Shown: positions 6,766 through 15,760 of the stretch, one piece after another | Layout: each line of letters opens with the position of its first letter | Numbering within the stretch: the first letter of the stretch is position 1 | Source of the DNA: Helicobacter marmotae | Lineage (GTDB): Bacteria; Campylobacterota; Campylobacteria; Campylobacterales; Helicobacteraceae | Length of the DNA: 59,269 bases | Assembly: GCF_003364255.1 (NCBI RefSeq) | Contig: NZ_NXLR01000012.1 | Coordinates: forward strand, 1-59,269 | Direction of reading: 5' to 3' | Position numbers and translations under genes: made by a program | Notes under the pieces: model-generated | Database searches by the model: none | Seen by the model: only the letters and a program-made list of their open reading frames with translations | What the model was told of the DNA's origin: nothing

Positions 6766-9357
6766 TTATATCTGCTGTGCTTTGTGAATCTCCCTAAAAG
6801 TTTCAAACACATCACCCACTCTCACATCATTATAATTTTCTAGCATAATCCCGCATTCATAGCCTTTGGAGACTTCTTTCACATCATCTTTGAAACGTTT
6901 AAGTGAGGCGATAGCTCCTGTATGCACCACCACTCCATCGCGAATAAGTCGCACTTTAATGCCTCTTTGAATATTGCCATCAACGACCATACAGCCTGCA
7001 ATTGTCCCAACTTTAGGGATATTAAATGTCTCACGCACCTCAGCCTGCCCTGTATGCTCTTCTTCAACAACAGGCGACATAAGCCCTCCAAGCAGGGCCT
7101 TAATATCATCAAGCAAGGCATAAATCACAGAATATGTTTTAATTTCTACACCAAATTCCTTTGCCTTTGCCTTTACGCTCCCTGTAGGGCGGACATTGAA
7201 TCCCAAAATAACGCTATTAGCACTGGTCGCACAAAGGCTAATATCACTCTCGCTAATCCCTCCCACGCCAAAACCAATCACATTGACACGCACTTCATCA
7301 TTACTAAACTTTTCTACACTTGTTTTGATAGCCTCAAGGCTTCCTTGTGTATCAGCTTTAATAATCAATGGTAAGGTCTTAAGATTCCCTTGAGCTACCA
7401 TTTCTCCAAGCTCATCAAATGTAACTTTTGTACTTTTGCTTAATTCTTTTTGTCGTAGGTAGAGAAGTCTTTTTTGCGCATATTCTCGCGCTATACTATC
7501 ATTTTCTACGCTAAGAAGCATAGCCCCTGCTTGAGGCACAGAAGATAGCCCCGTTATAACCGCTACTCCTGAGGGATAAAGCTCTGTAATGCTTTGCCCC
7601 CTATCATCAAGCAATGCCCTTATACGTCCAAAAGCCGTATCAGCCACTACAGAATCTCCAAGCTTTAGCACACCCTGCTGCACGATAATAGTAGCCACAG
7701 GTCCCCTGCCTTTCTCTAAGCTTGCTTCAAGCACAATAGCCTTGGCTTGCGTATCTTGAGCTGCCTTTAGCTCCAATACTTCTGCTTGAATAAGAATTGT
7801 TTCAAGGAGATTCTCTACCCCCTCGCCTGTTTTTGCAGAAATGGGGATAAACTCATACTCCCCACCCCAATCATTGGGGGTAAATCCAAGTTCTGCACAT
7901 TCTGCCTTAACTTTATCGGGGTTAATATTTTCTTTATCCATTTTATTCATCGCAATAATAATTTGCACATTAGCAGCCTTAGCGTGATTGAGCGCTTCAA
8001 TAGTTTGCTGTTTTACGCCATCATCTGCGGCTATCACAATAATAGCAATATCTGTTACCTGTGCCCCACGACTACGCATTTGGCTAAAAGCCTCATGTCC
8101 GGGCGTATCAATAAAACTAATCTTCTTGCCATTTTTTTCTACCATATACGCACCGATATGTTGGGTAATCCCCCCTGCCTCGCCACTTGCCACGCGCGAA
8201 TTACGGATATAATCAAGTAATGATGTTTTCCCATGATCGACATGCCCCATAATAGTTACCACAGGAGGACGCTCCACTTGCGCTACACCCTCATCTAAAG
8301 ATATATCAGCTATGTCGTGGTTATGCACATTTTCAATAGATATTTCAAGCTCAAACTCATCACTTAATATCTCAATAGCATCGCGGTCTAAAAAATCATT
8401 TTTGGTTGCCATAACGCCCAGATTGAAAAGCACTTTAATCACATCTTTTAGCTCAACTTTAGCCAAATCAGCAAATTCATAAACGCGTATTTCCTCAGGG
8501 ATAGAGATAGGACCTTTGATTTTATCCACATCTTTTGCTGCTTTAATAGGCTTGCGTCTCTTGCCACTGCGCTTAATGCTCCCCTCGCTCATCCAAGGAT
8601 TCTTACGATGAACATGCACACGTTCGGTAATAGCCTGTCGGATTTGATTTTCCTCTTCTTCATCGCGCACTTGTATTTCATTTAAGTCAAAAAGCATAAT
8701 TTCATCTTGCTCGTCATCATAATCAAGCGTAATGTCCCTATCATCAAGAATGTGCATTTTTTGGTCTGTGTGTTTATGGGCGACTTTGGGCTTTGGCTTT
8801 TCTTTTTTATGCTTTTTTTGATCATCAATAGCACTATCAGCAAGGAGCTCTTTATAGCTTAGTGTAGGCTTTTTACTCTCTTCTTTCTTGCTCTCCTCGA
8901 TTTTAGGCTCACTTTTATTTTTACGCACAATGCGCAACCCCTTTTTGGGCTCAACCTGAGGAGTTTTCTCTACTTCTATTGGAGTATTTTGGGCAATAGG
9001 AGCTATATCTGCTTGTGTTTGTGCTTCTTTAGGGGGGGATTTTTCTTTACTTTTTTCTTTTTTGCTAGCCTCTTTTTTAGCAATTTCTTTTTGAGAATCT
9101 TGTGTAGCTTGCTTTTGTGCTTTAGAATCTTGTGTGCTTTTTTTAGAGGCTTTTCCCTCATCTTTTTGCTCTGTAGTAGAATTTATATCTTTTTGAATAT
9201 ACTCCCAGAGTAAAGCCGCCTCGTCTGCTGTGATATAGCTTGAAGATGTTCTTACATTTAGCCCCATTTCCTTCGCTTTTTCAAAGGCAAATTTCGCACT
9301 CTTGCCAAATTCTTCGCCTACTTCTGATAACCTCACTTTTGTTTCCATAAATTCCAT
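6766..9357 (-). CDS. infB: Translation initiation factor IF-2
   Basis: GTPase of 863 aa that places fMet-tRNA on the 30S subunit and promotes subunit joining. It has an N-terminal [17 protein letters not shown]-type IF2_N start, a long Lys/Glu/Ala-rich charged linker (about residues 55-230), a second IF2_N-like segment, then the GTPase domain with [24 protein letters not shown] and NKMDKE, followed by the beta-barrel and C-terminal fMet-tRNA-binding domains. Start is ATG 9357 or ATG 9348; both overlap the end of the upstream ylxR gene, indicating coupling. Unusually for the group, rbfA/rimP do not follow: the gene ends against the convergent HxlR regulator. A run of seven G within the linker is in frame and not a break. 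Confidence 0.96.
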   Translation of the reverse strand: MEFMETKVRLSEVGEEFGKSAKFAFEKAKEMGLNVRTSSSYITADEAALLWEYIQKDINSTTEQKDEGKASKKSTQDSKAQKQATQDSQKEIAKKEASKKEKSKEKSPPKEAQTQADIAPIAQNTPIEVEKTPQVEPKKGLRIVRKNKSEPKIEESKKEESKKPTLSYKELLADSAIDDQKKHKKEKPKPKVAHKHTDQKMHILDDRDITLDYDDEQDEIMLFDLNEIQVRDEEEENQIRQAITERVHVHRKNPWMSEGSIKRSGKRRKPIKAAKDVDKIKGPISIPEEIRVYEFADLAKVELKDVIKVLFNLGVMATKNDFLDRDAIEILSDEFELEISIENVHNHDIADISLDEGVAQVERPPVVTIMGHVDHGKTSLLDYIRNSRVASGEAGGITQHIGAYMVEKNGKKISFIDTPGHEAFSQMRSRGAQVTDIAIIVIAADDGVKQQTIEALNHAKAANVQIIIAMNKMDKENINPDKVKAECAELGFTPNDWGGEYEFIPISAKTGEGVENLLETILIQAEVLELKAAQDTQAKAIVLEASLEKGRGPVATIIVQQGVLKLGDSVVADTAFGRIRALLDDRGQSITELYPSGVAVITGLSSVPQAGAMLLSVENDSIAREYAQKRLLYLRQKELSKSTKVTFDELGEMVAQGNLKTLPLIIKADTQGSLEAIKTSVEKFSNDEVRVNVIGFGVGGISESDISLCATSANSVILGFNVRPTGSVKAKAKEFGVEIKTYSVIYALLDDIKALLGGLMSPVVEEEHTGQAEVRETFNIPKVGTIAGCMVVDGNIQRGIKVRLIRDGVVVHTGAIASLKRFKDDVKEVSKGYECGIMLENYNDVRVGDVFETFREIHKAQQI

Positions 9358-9599
9358 ATCTCCTTTGCATATGCAACATGCACTTCATTGAACTTCAATT
9401 TTTTTATCTTAAAAATAATCTCAAATGCGTTAGGCTGCTCTAAACACCCGCCACACACATAAAAACTTCTCCCCTTTCCACTAAATGGACATAAAGAATA
9501 ACCATCACTCTGCAGTCTTAAAAGCTCCTTTTGGTGAAATCTTTTGCGGCATTTGATACACATACGCGTTTGCTTAGGCTGTTTCACTATTATACCCAA
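9333..9599 (-). CDS. ylxR: YlxR/RnpM-family (DUF448) RNA-binding protein
   Basis: Small basic protein of about 88 aa with the YlxR pattern: RMCIKCRKRFHQKELLRL near the N-terminus, GRSFYVCGGCLEQ in the middle, and a Lys-rich end. The family binds RNA; the Bacillus homologue has been linked to RNase P (RnpM). It sits between thrB and infB and overlaps infB by 25 bases. The start is uncertain: TTG at 9599, GTG at 9587 and ATG at 9563 are all in frame and none has a strong ribosome site. Confidence 0.85.
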   Translation of the reverse strand: MGIIVKQPKQTRMCIKCRKRFHQKELLRLQSDGYSLCPFSGKGRSFYVCGGCLEQPNAFEIIFKIKKLKFNEVHVAYAKEIWNLWKQK

Positions 9600-9613
9600 T
9601 GTACCTAAAGTTT

Positions 9614-10516
9614 CTATGATTCTATCAGGGTTGCGCCCTGATTATCAAACTCTAATTCAAGCACGCGGAATTTTGGGAAATGCTTTTGCAAAACCCGTGC
9701 TAATGCCAAACTATCATCGCGGTAGCAAATATTTAAAAATGACGACCCACTCCCAGAAAGCGTGCTTGAGAGCGCGCCATTTTGCAAGGCGATCTTTTGT
9801 ACATTAAAAAGCACGGGGAGGTTTTTCATACGTGCCTCCTCGTGGAATCTATCCTTGCTTGCAAGAGCCAAAAGCTCCCATTTCTGGGTAATAAACGCCG
9901 CGCTTAGCATACACGCGTGAGAGAGATTAAAGATAGCATCTTTTGTGGTGTGTTTTTTAGGCAGGGTGCGGCGAGATAGCTTTGTAGAAATTGTCATATT
10001 AGGGATCACTACAACGGCTTTAATATCTGTAGGTAAAGGTGCTTGAAAGCTACTTACCTGCGCTTTTTGTCCCTTTTTATGCGAATCAAGCATAGCAATA
10101 GTAAAGCCCCCATAGAGCGCGGGAGTAATATTATCAGGGTGATTTTCATAAGAGAGAGCAAGCTGCAAAATTTCAGGCTTGCTTATGGGCTTTTGCATAA
10201 TATGATACGCACTCACAATCGCGCCAATAATCACCGCAGAGCTTGAGCCAAGCCCACGTGAAATGGGTATGTTGTTATTCAAATTAAATTTAAAATGCCC
10301 AGCAGGATAATTATGAGCACTTAGTATTTCGCTAAAAATCCTCACAAATGCGTTATCCACGCGTAGCTTTGGGCGATCGCCGCCTTCACCAGAAATATGA
10401 ATACTGCTTAAACGGGAGGGAGAGATATTAAAAGCATTATAAAGACCCAAGGCTAAGCCTAAAGTATCAAAGCCGGGTCCAAGATTGGCACTTGTAGCAG
10501 GAACACGGACAATCAC
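9614..10516 (-). CDS. thrB: Homoserine kinase
   Basis: GHMP-family kinase of 300 aa that phosphorylates homoserine to O-phosphohomoserine in threonine synthesis. The N-terminal VRVPATSANLGPGFDTLGLAL and the GHMP phosphate-binding loop PISRGLGSSSAVIIGA (about residues 86-101) are clear, and the C-terminal LSGSGSSFLNI completes the active site. The start is GTG at 10516, with GAGGAG six bases upstream. It leads the thrB-ylxR-infB cluster, as in H. pylori. Confidence 0.95.
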   Translation of the reverse strand: MIVRVPATSANLGPGFDTLGLALGLYNAFNISPSRLSSIHISGEGGDRPKLRVDNAFVRIFSEILSAHNYPAGHFKFNLNNNIPISRGLGSSSAVIIGAIVSAYHIMQKPISKPEILQLALSYENHPDNITPALYGGFTIAMLDSHKKGQKAQVSSFQAPLPTDIKAVVVIPNMTISTKLSRRTLPKKHTTKDAIFNLSHACMLSAAFITQKWELLALASKDRFHEEARMKNLPVLFNVQKIALQNGALSSTLSGSGSSFLNICYRDDSLALARVLQKHFPKFRVLELEFDNQGATLIES

Positions 10517-10634
10517 TACTCACTCCTCACTTCAAAGTAAAGTGTATGATTATAATGTGTTTTTACTACAATATGCTTTAAAGTTAGAAGAGAGATTCTT
10601 AAACACAATCCCTATAAGAACAAGAATCGGGGTA

Positions 10635-10670
10635 TTTAGAATCTAAAAGGCTTGCCCTTTAGATTCTAAA
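10635..10670 (-). terminator. Strong hairpin after the Cj0069-family gene
   Basis: TTTAGAATCTAAA (10635-10647) and TTTAGATTCTAAA (10658-10670) pair over 13 bp, with AGG/CCC partly extending the stem around CTTG. It lies 19 bases past the stop of the minus-strand gene at 10689 and before the thrB start region. The AT-rich ends give it some terminator character on both strands. Confidence 0.5.
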
Positions 10671-10688
10671 CCTTTTATTGCTATGCTA

Positions 10689-11804
10689 CTAAGATTTAGC
10701 ATCTTCTACAATATTAATAATTGTATTAGCCACTCTTCTTGCGGTTTTATCTAAAAATTCAGCCGGACTTGTGAATCCCACGCAAGAGCAATTTATCTCA
10801 CCAAGCACATATTTATCCTTACCATTGCTATCAGTATCAAGGATAAAATCAGCTGTCCAAATTAAAGGCAAGTCATAATTGCCAAGTTTGGTTTTAATCT
10901 CTGGGAGATTTGCTAAGAAATACCCCACAAGCTCGCTCCATTGCTCGGGCTTATCATAGCGATATTTTGCCCCGCTAAAGAGTGTCGCAGAGAACGCATC
11001 TGCCCCTTCTGCTGGCTTTTTATGCACGACATAAATAGGATCTTTATAGAGCATAAGAATTCGAATCTCACCTTCTTTAATACGAGGTAAGAATGTCATA
11101 TCCACAAGCATACCATTATCACCCTTGAGATATTTCTCACAAAAATCCATAAACTCACCGAGTTTGCGCTCTTCTACATGATTATCCACCGCTTCAGTAC
11201 AGCGAATCTCCGCATCAAGAGGGAGCTCACTCACGCCTTTATATTTATTTGGATCTTTGATTTGCACACGCCAAATCCCCTCCCCTGTGGAGCCACGATT
11301 TTGCTTCAATACGCGCTCGCCTTTTGCAAGTGTTTTGGGGAAGTTTTTCTTAAAGTCGTGTTCGCCGCCAGCCTCCCATTTCACGCCAATTCTTTGCGCC
11401 TCTTGCGGGTCATAATATGCCAATGTATCAGTAGGGACAAGCTCTGTATTACGTAATTTGGTTAAAGCATCTTTTGCCCCATAACCAATCATTGCATCAG
11501 GGTGAGGCATACCAATTACACCGCTATCACAGAGCTTTCTTAATACATCAAAATAAAGCTTTTCTTCTTTAAGATTCCCCGGATTTACGCGAGATACATA
11601 CGCATCAGCCACGCCCTTAACATACTCAAAAATCTCATTTTTCTTTTTGTCATCTTTAAGAATCTCATCAGTTAAAAACACCACTTCTGCATTCCAACCC
11701 AACTTTTTGAGATAGTCCATCATAGGCACAGTGTCTCTTCTATGCCCGTCTTTTCCCTTATCAGTGCCTCCCACTGCTTCAAAAAATACAATATGCTTTT
11801 TCAT
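10689..11804 (-). CDS. Cj0069-family protein, ATP-grasp-like
   Basis: Protein of 371 aa that I recognise as the Campylobacter Cj0069 family; its biochemical role is not established. The sequence has ATP-grasp character: a GERVLKQNRGSTGEGIWRV segment (Lys and Gly-rich loop) and, near the C-terminus, WTADFILDTD and YVLGEINCSCVGF, where Glu-x-Asn would bind metal. That suggests an ATP-dependent ligase, by inference. No signal peptide, so cytoplasmic. AAGGAGG precedes the ATG and a TATAAA -10 lies on the minus strand at 11822-11827. It stands alone between thrB and the copper ATPase. Confidence 0.8.
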   Translation of the reverse strand: MKKHIVFFEAVGGTDKGKDGHRRDTVPMMDYLKKLGWNAEVVFLTDEILKDDKKKNEIFEYVKGVADAYVSRVNPGNLKEEKLYFDVLRKLCDSGVIGMPHPDAMIGYGAKDALTKLRNTELVPTDTLAYYDPQEAQRIGVKWEAGGEHDFKKNFPKTLAKGERVLKQNRGSTGEGIWRVQIKDPNKYKGVSELPLDAEIRCTEAVDNHVEERKLGEFMDFCEKYLKGDNGMLVDMTFLPRIKEGEIRILMLYKDPIYVVHKKPAEGADAFSATLFSGAKYRYDKPEQWSELVGYFLANLPEIKTKLGNYDLPLIWTADFILDTDSNGKDKYVLGEINCSCVGFTSPAEFLDKTARRVANTIINIVEDAKS

Positions 11805-11907
11805 AATGCCTCCTTGTCAAATTTATATGCTATTGTATTGCAAACTTCCACAAGAAAGGCAAAAGTGTGCAAGTTTTTTATCTTTTTTACATAGAAAATA
11901 ACAAAAT

Positions 11908-14391
11908 TTACCCATTTTTATACTCCGCTCCCTTAAAATATTTCAATCTCATCGAATTTAGCACCACAATTAAAGAGCTTACACTCATAGAAAGTGCAGC
12001 AAAAAGCGGTATGACTAGCCCAGCAGCCGCTATAGGCACGCTTAGGGCATTATAGCCTATGCTTAGGGCGATATTTTGCTTAATGGCTCTATATGTCCTT
12101 TGAGCGATTTCAAAGGCATTGCAAAGTGTGCTAAGCTTATCATCAAGTATCACTACATCGCTGCTTAAAATCGCTATATCACTCCCTGCCCCCATAGAGA
12201 TAGCTATATCACTCTTGCTTAAAGCAGGCGCGTCATTAATGCCATCTCCGACCATAACAAGCACATGCTCTTTATGGGCTTTTTTATATGATTCTATCCA
12301 TTCTGCTTTTTGCAAAGGAGAGAGTGTAGCAAAGGCTTCTTTAATGCCCACTTTTTGGGCGATTTCTCGCACACTTTGCTCCCTATCCCCACTGAGTAAA
12401 ATAGTCTCTATGCCTTTTTTATGTAAAGATTCTATCATTTGCCTTGCATAAGGCTTTGGCTCATCATAGAGCTCAAAAATCTCTTGTAAGATACACTCCT
12501 CGCCCTTTTGCACCCCAAATCCAAATACCATACCCCCACTGAGGGCTATATTTGGCAGTTGAAAGCCATTTTCTTGCAAAAATGCGAGATTCCCGCCTAT
12601 AAGCTTCATCTCTCCTAAATCCTCATACCTTAAGCTCGCGCTTATGCCCTTAGCGTCAAATTGAGTGAAATCCTCCAAAATAAACACATTTTTGTGCAAA
12701 TCTCCCTTAGATTCTAAAAACTGCACAATGCCCTTTGCCACAGGGTGCGCGCTTTTACTTACAAACGCATAAAGCAGCCCTCTATCATAAGATGCTCCAC
12801 GCTCTCCTTGCAAATGGCATTTTTGCACTTTGGGTTCGCCTAAAGTGAGTGTGCCTGTTTTATCAAAAACCACTATTTTTGCCTTTGCTAAACTCTCTAA
12901 AAACTTCGCTTCTCTAAAAAGTACATTGTACCGATAGGACTCCCCTATGCCCACCACAGAAGCAATAGGCGTAGCCAAAGCACAAGCACAAGGACAAGCA
13001 ATAATAATCACCGATATAGCAATCATAAGAGACTTCTCCATGCCCACACCACCCACAAATAGCCAAGCCACAAAGCACAAAAACGCGATACTTAAAATCG
13101 TGCGAGAAAAGTATTGTGAGAGAGCATTAGCGAGATTCTGAATATATGGACGATGCGAGAGAGATTGGCTTACAAGGCTTATAATATGGCTCATTAAACT
13201 TTCAGAAAAAGCCCTTTTAGCGATATAAAAAATCTGATGATTTAAATTCACATAGCCAGAAAGCACCTCATCACCGCCCTTACACTCTAAGGGTAAAGAT
13301 TCTCCACTAATCGCCTTTGTATCAAAAATCGCATTTTTGGAGCAAAGCTCCCCATCGATAGCAATCTTATCCCCCGCACGAACTAAAATCTTATCCCCTA
13401 TTTGCACTTCTTCAGGCGAAACCTCACGCGTTGAGCCATCTTCATTACATACTTCTACACTTGTGGGAAGCAAGTTATTAAGCTTATCAAGGCTATCGCC
13501 TGCATTTTTCCGCGCCCTCACTTCTAAAAACTTGCCAATAAGCACAAAGGTAATAATCATACTTACCGATTCAAAATAAGTCTCTCCACTCCGCGAAATG
13601 GCTGCATAAATAGAGTAGCCATAAGTCAAGCTAGAGCCCACTGCTACAAGTAAATCCATACCTATAAAGCCATTTTTTAGCCCATAATAACTCGAGCGGA
13701 AAAACACCCACCCAGAGTAAAAAAGCGCAGGCGTGCAGAGGATAAATGAGGCAGCATTTAATATGTCCTTTGCTTCTTCTTCTATGCCAAAAAAGTATCC
13801 GCTATATTGTGCGATTGCCACCCACATAATATTCATCGTGCAAAATAGCGCGACAATCACGCGCATATAGTATTCTCTCATCATTGCTTTATCGGTGCTT
13901 TCTTGGATAGTGCTATCATACGCATAAGCTCCATAGCCGATACTCTCTATCCGCGCGATAATCTCACTCAAAGCCACTTTATGCGTATCCCATATAATGC
14001 TTGCTTTGTTGTTTGTGTAGTTAATGCTCACACTTTGCACGCCATCTATACTAAGGAGGATTTTTTCATTTAGCCAAATACATGCTGCGCAGTGAATCCC
14101 GCTGATAATCAAATGCACTTGAGAATATTGCTTCTCGCCTTGTATGAGAGGGCGGACATACTTTTGGCTAAAGGCTGGGCTATCAAAGCGCGAGAGGTCG
14201 GTTTGCTGAAGTTCGGGAGGGGCTAGAGGGCGGGTAAGCTTGTCATAAAAGCTCCCAAGTGATTGACTTTGGAGTAAGAAATACACACTCTCACAGCCAT
14301 TGCAGCAAAAGTGCAGTTCTTTGCCATTCTCATCATATCTGACAAAAAGCGCAGAGGGCGGGTAATCAAGCTGGCAATGGCAGCAACGCAT
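11908..14391 (-). CDS. ccoI: CcoI/FixI-type copper-transporting P1B ATPase
   Basis: Membrane ATPase of 827 aa. It has an N-terminal Cys-rich metal-binding region (CCHCQLDYP, FCCNGCESVY), an HMA domain with GIHCAACIWLN, eight predicted membrane segments with the CPCACALATP transport motif, the phosphorylation motif DKTGTLT and hinge GDGINDAPAL. The N-terminal Cys cluster plus HMA domain is the CcoI/FixI layout, which exports or delivers copper for cbb3 oxidase assembly; a general CopA role is the alternative. Start is ATG 14391, overlapping the mqnE stop by one base (TAATG); a GTG two codons earlier is less likely. It is translated after mqnE. Confidence 0.88.
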   Translation of the reverse strand: MRCCHCQLDYPPSALFVRYDENGKELHFCCNGCESVYFLLQSQSLGSFYDKLTRPLAPPELQQTDLSRFDSPAFSQKYVRPLIQGEKQYSQVHLIISGIHCAACIWLNEKILLSIDGVQSVSINYTNNKASIIWDTHKVALSEIIARIESIGYGAYAYDSTIQESTDKAMMREYYMRVIVALFCTMNIMWVAIAQYSGYFFGIEEEAKDILNAASFILCTPALFYSGWVFFRSSYYGLKNGFIGMDLLVAVGSSLTYGYSIYAAISRSGETYFESVSMIITFVLIGKFLEVRARKNAGDSLDKLNNLLPTSVEVCNEDGSTREVSPEEVQIGDKILVRAGDKIAIDGELCSKNAIFDTKAISGESLPLECKGGDEVLSGYVNLNHQIFYIAKRAFSESLMSHIISLVSQSLSHRPYIQNLANALSQYFSRTILSIAFLCFVAWLFVGGVGMEKSLMIAISVIIIACPCACALATPIASVVGIGESYRYNVLFREAKFLESLAKAKIVVFDKTGTLTLGEPKVQKCHLQGERGASYDRGLLYAFVSKSAHPVAKGIVQFLESKGDLHKNVFILEDFTQFDAKGISASLRYEDLGEMKLIGGNLAFLQENGFQLPNIALSGGMVFGFGVQKGEECILQEIFELYDEPKPYARQMIESLHKKGIETILLSGDREQSVREIAQKVGIKEAFATLSPLQKAEWIESYKKAHKEHVLVMVGDGINDAPALSKSDIAISMGAGSDIAILSSDVVILDDKLSTLCNAFEIAQRTYRAIKQNIALSIGYNALSVPIAAAGLVIPLFAALSMSVSSLIVVLNSMRLKYFKGAEYKNG

Positions 14392-15473
14392 TAGCACTCT
14401 GCAAGTTCATTATAAAGAGAATCTCGCTCAATAGCGACAAATCCCGCATCTTTAATTTGGCACACAAGCTCATGCTTGCTTAAGCCACTTTTACTCTTTG
14501 CCCCTGCAGCAGATTGGATACTCTCTAATTGAATCGTCCCATCCATATCATCAGCCCCAAAATCTTGCGCGACAATAGCGAGATTAAGCCCTAAAGTCGC
14601 CCAATATGCCTTAATGTGGGGGATATTATCAAGGAGAATTCTAGCTATGCTGATAGTTTTAAGAATCTCCTGCCCACTAGGAAAAGATGTAACCTTTAAA
14701 AAATTATTTTGCCGTTGGTAAAGAAGCGGGATAAAGGCATTAAAGCCTCCTTGCTTGTTTGCTACCTTGTCTGTTTCACTTTGGGCAGCCCTTAATCGTA
14801 GCATATGATCAATCCTATGCTCTCTCTCCTCGATATGCCCAAATAGCATAGTCGCATTACTCATTTTCCCTAAGCTATGCCAATGCTGATGTATCTCTAG
14901 CCACCGCTGTGAGCTTACTTTACCCTTGCAAATATAGCGGCGCACCTTTTCATCAAATATCTCCGCGCCACCTCCGGGCATAGAATCTACTCCCGAAGCA
15001 AGCATATCTTCAAGCACTCTCTTATAGCCTTTATTGGAGATTCTATCTAAATAATCCACTTCTGCGGCGGTGAGGGCTTTTAAATGCACTTGGGGCAGAG
15101 CCTTTTTAATTGCCCTAAAGAGTTCAAAATACCATTCATACGTATAGTTTGGATTATGGCTTGAGACAATATGCAGCTCTTTTGCGCCATTTTCATAAGC
15201 TTTGTGCGCAAGGGAGAGAACCTCATCAATGCCCATAGAGTAGGGGTTTGGATTTTTCCTAGAGGCAGAAAATGCGCAAAACTTGCACACATCAGCGCAA
15301 ATATTGCTGGGGTTAATGTGGCGATTATTGTTAAAAAACACCTTTTTACCATAGAGTCCCGTGCGGATTTGCTGAGCGGCATCTGCTAGGGTAAAAATAT
15401 CATACTCATAGAGTTTGCTTAACTCTTGTGCGCTTAAATGCTCTCTAGCTAGGGCTTTTTGTAATATATCCAC
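14391..15473 (-). CDS. mqnE: Aminofutalosine synthase (menaquinone, futalosine pathway)
   Basis: Radical SAM enzyme of 360 aa. The cluster motif is CADVCKFCAFS (CxxxCxxC, about residues 59-66), followed by KELHIVSSHNP, DSMPGGGAEIFDEKVR and SNATMLFGHIEEREHRIDH, which are MqnE/MqnC-type segments; the length and HIEEREHR favour MqnE, which joins SAM-derived adenosyl to the chorismate-derived enolpyruvyl benzoate. This pathway supplies menaquinone in Campylobacterota. It is the first gene of a two-gene unit with ccoI. Confidence 0.92.
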   Translation of the reverse strand: MDILQKALAREHLSAQELSKLYEYDIFTLADAAQQIRTGLYGKKVFFNNNRHINPSNICADVCKFCAFSASRKNPNPYSMGIDEVLSLAHKAYENGAKELHIVSSHNPNYTYEWYFELFRAIKKALPQVHLKALTAAEVDYLDRISNKGYKRVLEDMLASGVDSMPGGGAEIFDEKVRRYICKGKVSSQRWLEIHQHWHSLGKMSNATMLFGHIEEREHRIDHMLRLRAAQSETDKVANKQGGFNAFIPLLYQRQNNFLKVTSFPSGQEILKTISIARILLDNIPHIKAYWATLGLNLAIVAQDFGADDMDGTIQLESIQSAAGAKSKSGLSKHELVCQIKDAGFVAIERDSLYNELAEC

Positions 15474-15701
15474 ACCTCACTCCTTGATATTTGCTTAGCT
15501 ATACATTAAATGCTTTTGAAATGCTTTTTTGGATCTTTTGAGAACTTATAGAAGTCTATAGCCTTAATTATGCCTTTAAAAACGCCGCGATTCTATACTA
15601 TGCAATCTTAGAAATTCTTTTAAACACGAGACAATACCGAGATGATACCACTTTAGGCTATCTTATATAAATATGCTCATTAAAATGCCGCGCTTAAGCT
15701 G

Positions 15702-15716
15702 TTTTTTTTTTTTTTT
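15702..15716 (+). promoter_or_regulatory. T15 homopolymer in the DUF262 gene promoter
   Basis: Fifteen consecutive T lie 44-58 bp upstream of the ATG at 15761. A TATAAA -10 candidate is at 15739-15744 and a TATAAC at 15718-15723, so the tract overlaps or abuts the -35/spacer region under either choice. Poly-T tracts of this length in Helicobacter promoters vary by slippage and change expression. The rest of 15474-15760 holds no gene I can see. Confidence 0.65.
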
Positions 15717-15760
15717 GATATAACTCAAATTTTTAAAGTATAAAACAAAAGGAGAGTCTA

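Noticed and set aside
6922-8220. Long open frames opposite infB
   Set aside because: They lie antisense to an intact, strongly recognised gene and show no family signature or ribosome site.
9032-9038. G7 run in infB as phase-variation tract
   Set aside because: Short, in frame, in an essential gene with a continuous reading frame.
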